From NCBI GenBank assembly GCA_902787975.1, contig CADAIP010000021.1, positions 1-32,374 on the forward strand: 32,374 nt of DNA. Direction: 5' to 3'. A program made the position numbers and the translations under genes. The notes under the pieces are model-generated. The model was not told where the DNA came from and did not search any database. It was given only the letters and a program-made list of their open reading frames with translations. Of the stretch, positions 15,060 to 23,766 are shown piece after piece. This DNA comes from Oscillospiraceae bacterium. Its GTDB lineage: Bacteria > Bacillota > Clostridia > Saccharofermentanales > Saccharofermentanaceae. Position 1 is the first letter of the stretch, and every line of letters starts with the position of its first letter.

Positions 15060-16136
15060 TCAGACCTCGCTGTCTTTAGCAAAATAATCGATATCCGTTG
15101 CGTAACACCATCTGCCACCCGTGAGATTGCCGAAGAAATACTTCATCGATGCTGACTCGCACATTGTCATCAGTTTACCGTCAACGAAAATAATCTCCTC
15201 TGCCATAGGCGGAGCATCAAAGTAAAATGCCCTCGTGCTGCTGTCCAATGCATAGACCGGAACCTCCACAGTGGCTTCAGGCAGACCGGAACCGATCCTT
15301 CCCATAAAACGCACGGGCTCTGAATATGAAATGTCATAGCAGCTTATCGTTGACTTCGCTGTTCCGTAAGACTGGGATGTCCAGATCTTTCCGTCCTTCA
15401 CCGTCATGCCCTGGACTAGACCCGCCATCGAATATATCTCTGAAGGGAGTGTCTTTATACCAAAGACAGAATCCTCACCGTCACCGAATGCATAACAGTA
15501 AGCCAATGCACGGTTCTCTTCGCCTGTCGTTGTCGTGATCCAGTGCGATTCATCGGTCATGTAATTAGGATCCCTGTAGAACTCTCCGACGATCATGCGG
15601 TCATCAGAAAAGCAGATCCATGCAACATTTATCTTGTCATCTAAAAACTGTGTCGGAAAACTTCCGAGCTTCTTTACAACGTCCCCGCTGTTTGCGGAAA
15701 GGACATCACTTAAACTGTAAACATTTATGAGTGCATCCTCATCGCCTGCAACGAAAAGATATTCGCCGTGTGCGGCAAGACCGCCCGCATGAGGCTTGAT
15801 CGCATTGCCTTCTTCATCTCCCATGACGATATAACCGTTATCTTTTCCGCTACTGCCGTCAACTCTGTAAACACGTGAAGGCGAGCCGTCCTTCTGATAA
15901 CCGCACACGAGATAAGTATCAGTATCTTCGACATAATCAAGACCCTGAGGCACCATATTATCCATAAGGCCCGGTATGACAAAAGCCTTTTCGGAAGCTT
16001 TGTAGTATGCATTTACGGGTGCCCTGAAATATATCCTCGCACCAACCAGGACCAGCGCAACAAGAATGAGAAGGGTCAGTAATATTCCTCTGATAACCTT
16101 CTTTCCCCTGAAACTCTTTTTATTTCCTTTTGCCAT
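15060..16136 (-). CDS. Membrane-anchored extracytoplasmic protein of unknown function
   Basis: 358 aa. A basic N-terminus leads into one helix (about 15-34), then an extracellular body. That body has recurring blocks of the form strand-turn-strand with Asp/Gly turns (VPQGLDYVEDTDTYLVCGY, GGLAAHGEYLFVAGDEDALI, VQGMTVKDGKIWTSQSYG). This is suggestive of a beta-propeller, but I do not recognise a named family. No catalytic motif seen. It is coupled to mscS (two-base gap), which suggests a role at the envelope. A twin-hairpin repeat separates it from mgtA upstream. Confidence 0.75.
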   Translation of the reverse strand: MAKGNKKSFRGKKVIRGILLTLLILVALVLVGARIYFRAPVNAYYKASEKAFVIPGLMDNMVPQGLDYVEDTDTYLVCGYQKDGSPSRVYRVDGSSGKDNGYIVMGDEEGNAIKPHAGGLAAHGEYLFVAGDEDALINVYSLSDVLSANSGDVVKKLGSFPTQFLDDKINVAWICFSDDRMIVGEFYRDPNYMTDESHWITTTTGEENRALAYCYAFGDGEDSVFGIKTLPSEIYSMAGLVQGMTVKDGKIWTSQSYGTAKSTISCYDISYSEPVRFMGRIGSGLPEATVEVPVYALDSSTRAFYFDAPPMAEEIIFVDGKLMTMCESASMKYFFGNLTGGRWCYATDIDYFAKDSEV

Positions 16137-16214
16137 ATATCCGGTAAGTCTCCCTGATGTTTACTAAAACTTATTGTATCACGAGTAGAGAAGATGCCTC
16201 AAAAAACCGGCGTT

Positions 16215-16306
16215 GTATAATTGTTTGCCCAAAAAAAGGCCAACAATTGCATAAATCAGCGTTTTTGTGCAATTGTCGCCGTAAAACTCGGCCAACAATT
16301 GCACAC
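16215..16306. repeat. Twin-hairpin dispersed repeat, copy A
   Basis: First hairpin: AATTGTT (16219-16225) with AACAATT (16242-16248), plus an inner GCC/GGC pair and an A-rich loop. Second hairpin: TGTGCAATTGT (16266-16276) with its complement at 16295-16305, then an inner GCCG/CGGC. It starts 24 bp beyond the mgtA stop, in the gap before the 358-aa gene. A related copy is at 25508-25597. Confidence 0.75.
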
Positions 16307-16329
16307 GCATTCTTTTTATAGCAAAGGTA

Positions 16330-18954
16330 TCAGTACCAGTCCTTGTGTCTCTTGATGTAGATGACCTTCATGATCTGTGCGAAGATCATGTAAACGAGCA
16401 TGAGGATCGCAAGCCAGAGCATGTAGCTTAAAGGCATCGTGGGCAGATCGAACAGTGTTGATACACCCGTAAAGCCGATGATCAGCGTAACTGCAATTAC
16501 CGCAAGTGTTGAGAGCGTCAGCTGTATTGATGCCCTGTCGTTGATGAACGGAAGCTTCGGCGTTCTGATCGTGTGGATTACCATCGTCTGTGAGATAACA
16601 CCGAACATGAACCAGCCGCACTGGAAGTATCCGGCCATATCAGGATTGTTGTATCCGAATATGAACCACAAAACGAGGAAACACAGAACGTCTAACACGG
16701 TGCTCAAAAGTCCGAACGATACCATGAAGCCTTTGATGCCGCCAAGGTCCCACTTCTTCGGCTTCTCGATGTACTTTGATTCGACATGGTCAAAAGGCAT
16801 GCCGAGCTGTGCGAAGTCGTTTAAGAGATTCTGCACGAGGATATGTACCGGAAGCATCGGAAGGAACGGCAGGAAGATGCTCGCGATGAGTACCGAGAAC
16901 ATGTTTCCGAAGTTGCCGCTGACAGACATCTTTAAGTACTTGGACATATTCGCAAATGTGCTTCTGCCTTCGACAACGCCTTCGTCAAGGACCATGAGAT
17001 CCTTTTCGAGCAGGATGATGTCGGCAACTTCTTTCGCGATATCGACAGCGTTATCAACTGAGATGCCGATGTCTGCCTGCTTTAAGGGCAAGCTGTCGTT
17101 GATGCCGTCACCCATGTAACCTACGATGTGGCCGTTTGCCTGGAACATCTTAACGACACGCTGCTTCTGATAAGGAGAAAGCTTCGAGAAGATGTCGCAC
17201 TTCTTGCACGCTTCCTTAAGCTCATCATCACTCATCGCATCGATCTTTGCACCTGTCAGTGTCATCTCGGTGGAAAATCCGAGTCTACCGCAAATGTTGA
17301 TCGCAACACCTTCGGAGTCACCCGTAAGAACGACCGTGCGGACACCGTTATTTCTCAGAGCGTCGATGGCCTTGCCTGCTGATTCCTTCGGCGGATCGAG
17401 GAAGCCTACAAATCCGATGAGTACCATGTCGCTCTCGTCTTCAACACCGAAAACATCAACGCCGTGAACGTTGTTCTTCTGCGCTACGGCAATAACACGG
17501 ATGCCTTCGAGGTTATTCTCTTCAGCGATCTTTTTCGCATTTGCGATAAGCTCATCGGAGATCTCCTTGACTTCACCGTCGATCTCGATGAACGAGCAGA
17601 TGGACAGGATCTCTTCAACTGCACCCTTTGTTATGAGCTGGCGCTTGCCGTTCTTGTCCTTAAGCACGACGCTCATGCGGCGGCGCGAAAAGTCGAACGG
17701 GATCTCGTCTTCTCTTACGTATGCTTCCTTAAGGAATGACAAATCTTCCTTCTCGGCACGGTTGATGATGGCAACGTCCATGAGGTTCTTAAGACCTGTC
17801 TGGAAGTAGCTGTTAAGGAAAGCATGTCTTAAGATACGCTTGTCCTCGCGGCCCAAAACGTCCATGTATTTCTCGAGGATGATCTCATCCTGTGTAAGAG
17901 TACCTGTCTTATCGGTGCAGAAAACATCCATCTCGCCGAATGTCTGGATCGCACCAAGACGCTTAACGATCGTCTTCTTGCGGGACATGTTGATAGCGCC
18001 CCTTGCAAGAGAAGAGTTCATGATGACCGGAAGCATTTCAGGCATGATTCCGACTGCTATCGTAATGCCGAACATGAGGGACTCGAGCCAGCCGCCCCTG
18101 CCCTTCGTGATGAAGTTAGCGATAAAGATAACCGGCACTGTTACGAGCATGAAACGGATAAGGAGCTTGCTTACAGAATCAAGGTTCTTCTCGAATGCGC
18201 TCTTCTCCTCATATGAGTTGAGGCTCTTGGCCATGCTTCCGAAATATGTATCACCGCCCGTTGTAAGGATGACCGCTTTGGCGCTTCCGGATACGATGTT
18301 CGATCCCATGAATCCGATGTTTGCGAGGTCCGTAACACCGACGTTCGTATCAGATGTCGTGAACTTCTCGACAGGATTGGATTCGCCGGTAAGCTGGGAC
18401 TGGTCAATGAACAGGTCCTTAGTCTCAATGAATCTTACGTCGCCGGGGATCATGTCGCCTGATGCGAGCTTAACGATATCGCCGGGTACCAGTTCTTCGA
18501 TATTAACTTCGGTCTCAACGCCGTTGCGGATGACATCGAGCTTGGTGGAGATCATGCCCTGAAGTTTTTTAGCAGCGTTGTTGGACTTCTCTTCCTGAAT
18601 GAAGGAAATTGCTGCGGAAATAATGATTACCGCAACGAGCATGAGAAATGTTGCAAACGAAGGCTCGTCAGCAAGGATGACATCCGTTACAAAAGTAATT
18701 GCCGCAACAACCAGGAGCACGATGTTAAACGGATTGATTATCGCGTCCTTAATACGTACGGCAAGACTCTTTTCCTTACCGAAATCAATGATGTTCCTGC
18801 CGTATTCTTCAAGACGGTCGGATGCCTGTACGGGATCAAGACCTTCATCATCTGTCTTATATTTCTCGAAAAGATCTTTCTGCTCCAAACCGCTCAGTTC
18901 AAGCAAAGTCTTTTCGACTTCGTTGCGGCGTTCGGGGTTTTCCTTCTTTTTCAT
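16330..18954 (-). CDS. mgtA: Magnesium-importing P-type ATPase (MgtA/MgtB type)
   Basis: 874 aa, normal for P3B ATPases, which import Mg2+ across the cytoplasmic membrane using ATP. Actuator motif TGES is at 189-192. The class-specific transmembrane motif MPEMLPV is present. The phosphorylated aspartate is Asp348 in DKTGTLT, and the hinge motif GDGIND starts at Gly615. The C-terminal cation-ATPase helices end in a basic tail. AGGAG precedes the ATG. Promoter-to-start distance is only about 27 nt, so there is no space for an M-box magnesium riboswitch and control must lie elsewhere. Apparently monocistronic. Confidence 0.93.
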   Translation of the reverse strand: MKKKENPERRNEVEKTLLELSGLEQKDLFEKYKTDDEGLDPVQASDRLEEYGRNIIDFGKEKSLAVRIKDAIINPFNIVLLVVAAITFVTDVILADEPSFATFLMLVAVIIISAAISFIQEEKSNNAAKKLQGMISTKLDVIRNGVETEVNIEELVPGDIVKLASGDMIPGDVRFIETKDLFIDQSQLTGESNPVEKFTTSDTNVGVTDLANIGFMGSNIVSGSAKAVILTTGGDTYFGSMAKSLNSYEEKSAFEKNLDSVSKLLIRFMLVTVPVIFIANFITKGRGGWLESLMFGITIAVGIMPEMLPVIMNSSLARGAINMSRKKTIVKRLGAIQTFGEMDVFCTDKTGTLTQDEIILEKYMDVLGREDKRILRHAFLNSYFQTGLKNLMDVAIINRAEKEDLSFLKEAYVREDEIPFDFSRRRMSVVLKDKNGKRQLITKGAVEEILSICSFIEIDGEVKEISDELIANAKKIAEENNLEGIRVIAVAQKNNVHGVDVFGVEDESDMVLIGFVGFLDPPKESAGKAIDALRNNGVRTVVLTGDSEGVAINICGRLGFSTEMTLTGAKIDAMSDDELKEACKKCDIFSKLSPYQKQRVVKMFQANGHIVGYMGDGINDSLPLKQADIGISVDNAVDIAKEVADIILLEKDLMVLDEGVVEGRSTFANMSKYLKMSVSGNFGNMFSVLIASIFLPFLPMLPVHILVQNLLNDFAQLGMPFDHVESKYIEKPKKWDLGGIKGFMVSFGLLSTVLDVLCFLVLWFIFGYNNPDMAGYFQCGWFMFGVISQTMVIHTIRTPKLPFINDRASIQLTLSTLAVIAVTLIIGFTGVSTLFDLPTMPLSYMLWLAILMLVYMIFAQIMKVIYIKRHKDWY

Positions 18955-18987
18955 ATCAATCTCCTATGTTTTACACTGCAGTAATAG

Positions 18988-19016
18988 ATTATATAAAATA
19001 TTTTTGTCTGCAACAA
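18988..19016 (-). promoter_or_regulatory. mgtA promoter
   Basis: On the minus strand TTGTTG (19011-19016) and TATAAT (18988-18993) are 17 bp apart, immediately after the vanZ terminator. The predicted 5' leader is about 27 nt. Confidence 0.7.
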
Positions 19017-19019
19017 GGA

Positions 19020-19051
19020 AAGAGCCGTATTCCTTGCGGAAAACGGCTCTT
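19020..19051 (-). terminator. vanZ terminator
   Basis: AAGAGCCGT (19020-19028) pairs with ACGGCTCTT (19043-19051) around a 14-nt loop. On the minus strand a T-rich tail follows. It lies 24 bases past the vanZ stop. Confidence 0.75.
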
Positions 19052-19075
19052 ATTCACAGCAGTCTGTCATTATGC

Positions 19076-19624
19076 TTATCTTTGCTTAAGAACCCCCGGA
19101 AGGTTTGCCTTCTGTTTTCCCGGATTCTTTGCATAGCGCACGATCATGTAGATGACATAACCTGTGGCAACGCCCAATGTGTTCATGATGAGGTCGTCAA
19201 CGTCAGATGCCCTGTCGGCAAACGGCAGCTGGAGTATCTCTATACTCAAAGATATGAGGAATCCGGTTCCTACAACCTTGAAGAAATTATCCAGGCGCTT
19301 ATAAAGCACAGGCAATACTATTCCTGTCGGGACAAACATAAAAATATTGCCGAAAACGTTATAGATCATGTGTGCCCCGCTATCGTAATCCAACAGATAC
19401 ACGAACGGGATCAGGTTGATCCTGCAGTTGAAGATCTCATTCAGATCCAGACAAAGCGGTGAGAAAGTGAAGTATATGATGACAATAAGATTTATGTACA
19501 TCAGAATATGAAGCCTCTCCCGCTTCCAGTCGATCTTCTTATTGCGCAAGCTGACAGCGGCCCTTACGAGCAGATATATGGCTGTATAGACCGCTACTAT
19601 GTAAACATACGGTATCACTAACAT
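19076..19624 (-). CDS. VanZ-family membrane protein
   Basis: ATG at 19624 is preferred (182 aa): the AGGAG at 19634-19638 is nine bases from it but directly touches the alternative ATG at 19633. Five hydrophobic segments fit VanZ. Family motifs are NVFGNIFMFVPTG, SIEILQLPF and DVDDLIMNTLGVATGY. VanZ proteins give low-level teicoplanin resistance in enterococci; stand-alone homologues are widespread and their normal role is unclear. A 10-bp-class stem lies in its short leader (19652-19675). Confidence 0.85.
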   Translation of the reverse strand: MLVIPYVYIVAVYTAIYLLVRAAVSLRNKKIDWKRERLHILMYINLIVIIYFTFSPLCLDLNEIFNCRINLIPFVYLLDYDSGAHMIYNVFGNIFMFVPTGIVLPVLYKRLDNFFKVVGTGFLISLSIEILQLPFADRASDVDDLIMNTLGVATGYVIYMIVRYAKNPGKQKANLPGVLKQR

Positions 19625-19651
19625 TCCTATCATCTCCTAATATTGTTTGCG

Positions 19652-19675
19652 GCTGACCTATCCCCATAAGTCAGC
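19652..19675 (-). promoter_or_regulatory. Leader hairpin and -10 of vanZ
   Basis: GCTGAC (19652-19657) pairs with GTCAGC (19670-19675), extended by TAT/ATA across one mismatch, with a four-base loop. A TATAAT (minus strand, 19684-19689) lies just upstream, so the transcript would begin almost at the hairpin. It could stabilise the mRNA or be a DNA operator. Confidence 0.45.
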
Positions 19676-19744
19676 TTGCGAATATTATAACGGACGGAGA
19701 ATTAAAAGTTTGCGCAGAAATAGGGTAAACACATTAAGATTTCC

Positions 19745-20329
19745 TTAAGTTTTAAGCAAAAACAGCCCGTGATGATTGCAGTAAGAGTATATTTTTCTAA
19801 TGCGGTTTTTCCTGAATCTCGTCTCACAAGGTCCTTCCGGATAGAGCTTAACTAGCTGCACGCCCTGGTCTGAAACAGCCGCAAGAAATGAGATGTAGTG
19901 GTCCTTTGTCATCTGATGATCAACAGTCACATAGTATTCGTCTTCGATCGTCTCCACATTTATCCTGTGCTCATCATCACACTCTTCCGCATCCAATGGC
20001 GGCAGGGTTATTCCGCAGCAGCTGATAACCGCTTCGCCCGTTGCATGGATTACATTTCCGCACACGGGACAAACATAAAATCTTCCTCTGAGCATATTTG
20101 AAGAACGGTTGCAGTTTTTGATATCCTCACCCGAGAGCAGCTCTATCACAGAGATTCCCAGAGCCTTTGCGAGAGGCTCTATGAGGCTCACATCAGGAAA
20201 GCCCTGTCCTGTCTCCCATTTGCTAACAGCCTTGCTGCTGACAAATACTTTTTCTGCAAGTTCTTCCTGCGTCATGTTCTTGTTTTCGCGGAGCTTTCTG
20301 ATCACCGCTCCGGTTACATATTTATCCAT
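19745..20329 (-). CDS. XRE-family regulator fused to a desulfoferrodoxin/superoxide-reductase-like domain
   Basis: 194 aa. Residues 5-66 are an XRE helix-turn-helix (MTQEELAEKVFVSSKAVSKW). Residues 84-106 resemble the rubredoxin-like centre I of desulfoferrodoxin, with Cys87, Cys90, Cys104 and Cys105. Residues 120-191 match the superoxide reductase fold and keep all five expected iron ligands: His121, His138, His144, Cys184 and His187, with HQMTKDHY and YCNHHGLF. The Lys just before the first His in active enzymes (EKHV) is Glu here (DEHR), which suggests sensing rather than catalysis. An iron- or superoxide-responsive DNA-binding protein is the simplest reading. AGGAGG sits eight bases before the ATG. 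Its target is unknown. Confidence 0.85.
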   Translation of the reverse strand: MDKYVTGAVIRKLRENKNMTQEELAEKVFVSSKAVSKWETGQGFPDVSLIEPLAKALGISVIELLSGEDIKNCNRSSNMLRGRFYVCPVCGNVIHATGEAVISCCGITLPPLDAEECDDEHRINVETIEDEYYVTVDHQMTKDHYISFLAAVSDQGVQLVKLYPEGPCETRFRKNRIRKIYSYCNHHGLFLLKT

Positions 20330-20382
20330 GGCTCATGCCTCCTTCCGCTACAAACTTAACACAGCCCTTAGCGATATGTTAC

Positions 20383-20395
20383 CCACGCATCGTGG
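20383..20395. promoter_or_regulatory. Candidate operator upstream of the XRE regulator
   Basis: CCACG-CAT-CGTGG is a perfect 5+3+5 inverted repeat 54 bp before the regulator's start. A second small dyad (ACGGG/CCCGT, 20400-20418) is adjacent. It fits a dimeric XRE repressor site, but I cannot place a confident promoter here. Confidence 0.4.
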
Positions 20396-20448
20396 AATGA
20401 CGGGCATAGTATTCCCGTGAGACATTTGGTGGATCGCAAAGTTCAGTT

Positions 20449-21861
20449 TTAAAGGGGTCTCGGCAGCATTATCGTGAGGACGAAAGTGTTCTCTTCAGAT
20501 GAGACCTTTAATATACCGTCGCAGGCTTCTACCGTGCGCCTGACATTCATGAGGCCGAAGCCGTGGCTCTCTTTATCTTTCTTGGATGTGTAACCTGTGG
20601 AGTTCAGGAGCTTCTCGATATCGACCTTGCCTGATGCCGAATTCGTTATCCTGAATACGAAAAACTTATCCGTTCTTTTGATGGAGAAAGACACAAAAGG
20701 ATCTTCGCATGAAGAGGCTGCCTCGATCGCATTATCCAATGCGTTTGCGAAAATGCTGCACATATCCATCGGCTTTATCTTCAAGCCGCCGTCAGCCACA
20801 CCGTCAAGCGCGAAACGGATATTCAATTCATCCATTTTATCTGCTTTCATGGAGATGATGATGTCGAGCATCTCATCACCGGAAACGTATTTCGGAGAGA
20901 GCGAACTGATACTGCCGAGCATATCGCTTATGTGCTCTTTGGCCTGATCTGAATGGCCTTCTTCAAGCATCATCTGTGTCATTGCCAGGTGGTTATTGAT
21001 GTCGTGACGGAAAGCCCTGGTCTCAGTCTGCTTGCGCTTATACTGTTCGATATATTCGAGTTCGGCGCTAATATATGCTTCCTGGGCCTTGTTCTTCTCA
21101 AGATAAGATCTCTCAGCCGAGGAGATAACTACAAAAACCGGAGCGGCAAGTCCGAGGATAATGATGCCGAGACCGAACATTATGCTCATGATGTGATATC
21201 TGTATTCGATCGTGATGAACTCTGACGGAATAAGGGAGGGGATGCATGGCATGAACAGGAATATGACTATCCATACAATAAACAACACCCTGGCAGGAAC
21301 GCTGATTATGCAATACTTTTTCGGCTTGAAGAAACCGAAATATGTAATGAGAAAAAGCGCCAGAGTAAAAATGAAATTGACGGCTGCCATCACTAGCCAT
21401 AAAGGTCCTGATCCCACATTCTCATAAAATACGGAATATGCCAGTTCTTCAGTTCCGCCTGCCAGATAAATAACAGTCATATTGGAAAAGGTGGATATAT
21501 ATTGAACAAAAAGGAAAAACCATATCCATGCTTCGATGGCACGCTTTAATCTTTTTTCTTTGAATGCCAAAAGGAAGAATACAAATGCATAGACATAAAA
21601 GATTCCGGCAAGAATGAAATTCAAACTCAATATCAGATCAGAGTCCGCATCTGCAAAAAGAAAATTAATTGCAATGGAGAAGATTACAGTTACTCCGATT
21701 ACGCCGAATGCCGATAAGACGAGCTTTTTTGAGAATTCAACCTGTCTTCCGAGAAAGCAGGCCGAAATAACTACTATCAAGAGCAGAGCAAAGACGATCT
21801 GAAAGTTGCTCAGTACCGAAGTTATAATTGTTATGATATCGTTTGCCAATGTATCTGTCAT
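20449..21861 (-). CDS. AgrC/LytS-like sensor histidine kinase (GHKL type)
   Basis: 470 aa. The N-terminal half (about 1-245) has six to seven hydrophobic helices and no large extracellular loop, as in peptide-sensing AgrC-type kinases. A short coiled region follows, then the phosphoacceptor His286 in FRHDINNHLAM. The GHKL ATPase has N box NALDNAIEAASS and G box SHGFGLMNVRRTVE. It follows the response regulator after one base. The signal cannot be read from sequence; a peptide or membrane state is plausible. Confidence 0.88.
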   Translation of the reverse strand: MTDTLANDIITIITSVLSNFQIVFALLLIVVISACFLGRQVEFSKKLVLSAFGVIGVTVIFSIAINFLFADADSDLILSLNFILAGIFYVYAFVFFLLAFKEKRLKRAIEAWIWFFLFVQYISTFSNMTVIYLAGGTEELAYSVFYENVGSGPLWLVMAAVNFIFTLALFLITYFGFFKPKKYCIISVPARVLFIVWIVIFLFMPCIPSLIPSEFITIEYRYHIMSIMFGLGIIILGLAAPVFVVISSAERSYLEKNKAQEAYISAELEYIEQYKRKQTETRAFRHDINNHLAMTQMMLEEGHSDQAKEHISDMLGSISSLSPKYVSGDEMLDIIISMKADKMDELNIRFALDGVADGGLKIKPMDMCSIFANALDNAIEAASSCEDPFVSFSIKRTDKFFVFRITNSASGKVDIEKLLNSTGYTSKKDKESHGFGLMNVRRTVEACDGILKVSSEENTFVLTIMLPRPL

Positions 21862-21862
21862 A

Positions 21863-22564
21863 TCAGAAAGCAGTTCCTTCTACATATGCATATAAAGCAT
21901 CTTTTAACGTCTTTATATTGCTGCGGCTTACCGGAAGAGAGATGTCCCCGTCCATTACGACATCGTTTTTTACGATCTTCTTTACCTTGGATAAAGATAT
22001 CAGATAACCCCTGTGGATCCTTAAAAAACCGCTGTTCTTCAGTTCTTCTTCATAATCACTGATGTTGTATCTTGTGATGTATTCGCTTTTGGAAGTAACG
22101 ATCCTGACGTTCTTATCCATGGACTCCATATAAATAACATCGCTTATGTCGATCACGATGTCTTCGCCTTCCTGCTTGATCATGATCTGACGCGAATTAT
22201 TCTTTTTATCCTGGATATACTTCAGAACTTCGCTGAGCTTATTCATGTCAACCGGCTTTACGAGATATCTTAATGCGTTGACCTCATATCCTTCGAGCGC
22301 ATATTCGATGTGCGATGTAAGGAACACTATCTGGACATTTTCGGATACCGCCCGTAATCTTTTCGCGAGCGTAATACCGTCAATTCCCGGCATCTCGATA
22401 TCAAGGAACACCAGATCAAAGGGATTTTTCAAGAAAGCCTCATAAAGACTTGAACCACCGGAAAAAGTGTCGATATCGTATTCAGCATTAATAAGCACTT
22501 TATCAAGAACAGATTTAAACTCTATCCGGAATAACTCTTCATCATCACAGACAGCAATACGCAT
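21863..22564 (-). CDS. LytTR-family response regulator
   Basis: 233 aa. The receiver domain has acidic pocket CDDEE (7-10), phospho-Asp55 in VFLDIEMPG and Lys103 in YLVKP. The C-terminal LytTR domain (about 130-230) includes DVIYMESMDKNVRI and FLRIHRGYLISLSKV, the family's DNA-binding beta fold. First gene of the pair; the kinase follows one base later. A TATAAT (minus strand, 22601-22606) with a poor -35 and direct repeats upstream fits autoactivation. Confidence 0.92.
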   Translation of the reverse strand: MRIAVCDDEELFRIEFKSVLDKVLINAEYDIDTFSGGSSLYEAFLKNPFDLVFLDIEMPGIDGITLAKRLRAVSENVQIVFLTSHIEYALEGYEVNALRYLVKPVDMNKLSEVLKYIQDKKNNSRQIMIKQEGEDIVIDISDVIYMESMDKNVRIVTSKSEYITRYNISDYEEELKNSGFLRIHRGYLISLSKVKKIVKNDVVMDGDISLPVSRSNIKTLKDALYAYVEGTAF

Positions 22565-22600
22565 TTTTATCCCCCCATAAAGCCGGATTTACTGATTAGT

Positions 22601-22660
22601 ATTATAAATGTTTTTCGCTTTTACCATACCATTTACGGCAGAATACTGACAATTCACGCC
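22601..22660 (-). promoter_or_regulatory. LytTR-type direct repeats and promoter
   Basis: Two 11-bp sequences in the same orientation, GCCGTAAATGG (complement 22629-22639) and GGCGTGAATTG (complement 22650-22660), match at 8 of 11 positions in a 21-bp register. LytTR regulators typically bind two direct repeats at this spacing. The nearer repeat abuts the weak -35 of the TATAAT at 22601-22606. Confidence 0.5.
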
Positions 22661-22730
22661 ATCTTCTCTGTTTGCAGGAGCCACTGGTGATAGATTCTCA
22701 TGGTTATCAATAAGAAAAGGGGAGCATATT

Positions 22731-23642
22731 ATGGCTAAGGAATTATCTACTCAGGCAAGATGGAAACCATGGAAGGGCGTTATCTTATTTGTTATCACGC
22801 TCGTATGGCTCATTGCAGGAAGCATTATCGGAGGAATCTTTTTAGGTTCTTTCGCAACATTCGTTGTCCAGCTGGGTTTTCTGGGCATTGCGATCGTTGC
22901 ATGTCTTATCAATAAGACTCCTTTAAAAGAAGTTTTTCCCATTAAGAAAATAACTGTGAGAGATTTCTTCGGAACGGTACTTATGTGGATGGGAGCTCTT
23001 CCTTTGGGAATGTTGAGCGCAGTTATCGTCGGCAAATTCATGCCACAGACATTTGAGAACGTAACATCCGGTGTTCAGGAGATAGCAGGCGTAGCAGTAA
23101 TAGGTTTTATCACTACTGTCATCTGTCCCCCGATCTGCGAAGAAGCAATAATGAGGGGCGCGATATTAAGCAACTTCCGTGGAATTAAAAAGGACTGGAT
23201 CATCGTACTCATCATCGGAGTCATGTTCGGTATTCTTCACACCGATACCGTAAGATTCATAAACACGGCTTTAATGGGCGGATGCCTGGCATACCTTATG
23301 GTAAAGCGCAACAATTTCCTTCTTCCTGCGCTCTATCACTTTATCAACAATTTTTTGCTTATCGGTTTGAGCACCATCACCTCAATGCTCGCCCAGCAGC
23401 AGGAACAGACAGTAACCGCGGCAGAAGCTACATCAGCTGCTGTCGATTCAATACCGTCACTTATGCTCCTGGCTACCCTGTCACCGCTGTTCCTCGTCCT
23501 CGGCGTACACCTCATAAAGCGCCAGACAGAGATATCAGAAGGCATGGAAAAGAAGGGCATGAAGCTTGGCGCAAAGATCGGAATCTCCATTATTCCCTGT
23601 GTGCTTCTGCTTGCAGGCGGAATAGCCCTCTTGATCCTGTAA
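22731..23642 (+). CDS. CPBP-family intramembrane metalloprotease
   Basis: 303 aa, about eight hydrophobic segments. The three CPBP (CAAX protease/bacteriocin-processing) motifs are intact: EEAIMR with Glu137, Glu138 and Arg142; FGILH at 166-170; and HFINN at 203-207. These residues coordinate metal and cleave within the membrane. Bacterial members help mature peptides or give bacteriocin self-immunity. It is divergent from the AgrC/LytTR-type pair with a shared 166-bp regulatory gap, so a link in peptide signalling is possible. GGGGAG precedes the ATG. Confidence 0.9.
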   Translation: MAKELSTQARWKPWKGVILFVITLVWLIAGSIIGGIFLGSFATFVVQLGFLGIAIVACLINKTPLKEVFPIKKITVRDFFGTVLMWMGALPLGMLSAVIVGKFMPQTFENVTSGVQEIAGVAVIGFITTVICPPICEEAIMRGAILSNFRGIKKDWIIVLIIGVMFGILHTDTVRFINTALMGGCLAYLMVKRNNFLLPALYHFINNFLLIGLSTITSMLAQQQEQTVTAAEATSAAVDSIPSLMLLATLSPLFLVLGVHLIKRQTEISEGMEKKGMKLGAKIGISIIPCVLLLAGGIALLIL

Positions 23643-23766
23643 TCCGTTATTTTGCATTTCGCGACAATAAAAGTTCCATTCACGGCACTCTGATTTCCGG
23701 GACCGTTTTTCCTGGTACTATCTCGTTGTCAAAGGAAAATACAAACGAATAGTGAGGAAAACAGTT

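Noticed and set aside
18955..18988. M-box magnesium riboswitch for mgtA
   Set aside because: Predicted leader is about 27 nt, too short for an M-box.
18599..19462. 287-aa plus-strand ORF antisense to mgtA and vanZ
   Set aside because: No ribosome site, no family, and it spans two well-supported minus genes and their terminator.
23282..23752. 156-aa plus-strand ORF overlapping the CPBP gene
   Set aside because: Runs in another frame of the CPBP gene, with no domain match.
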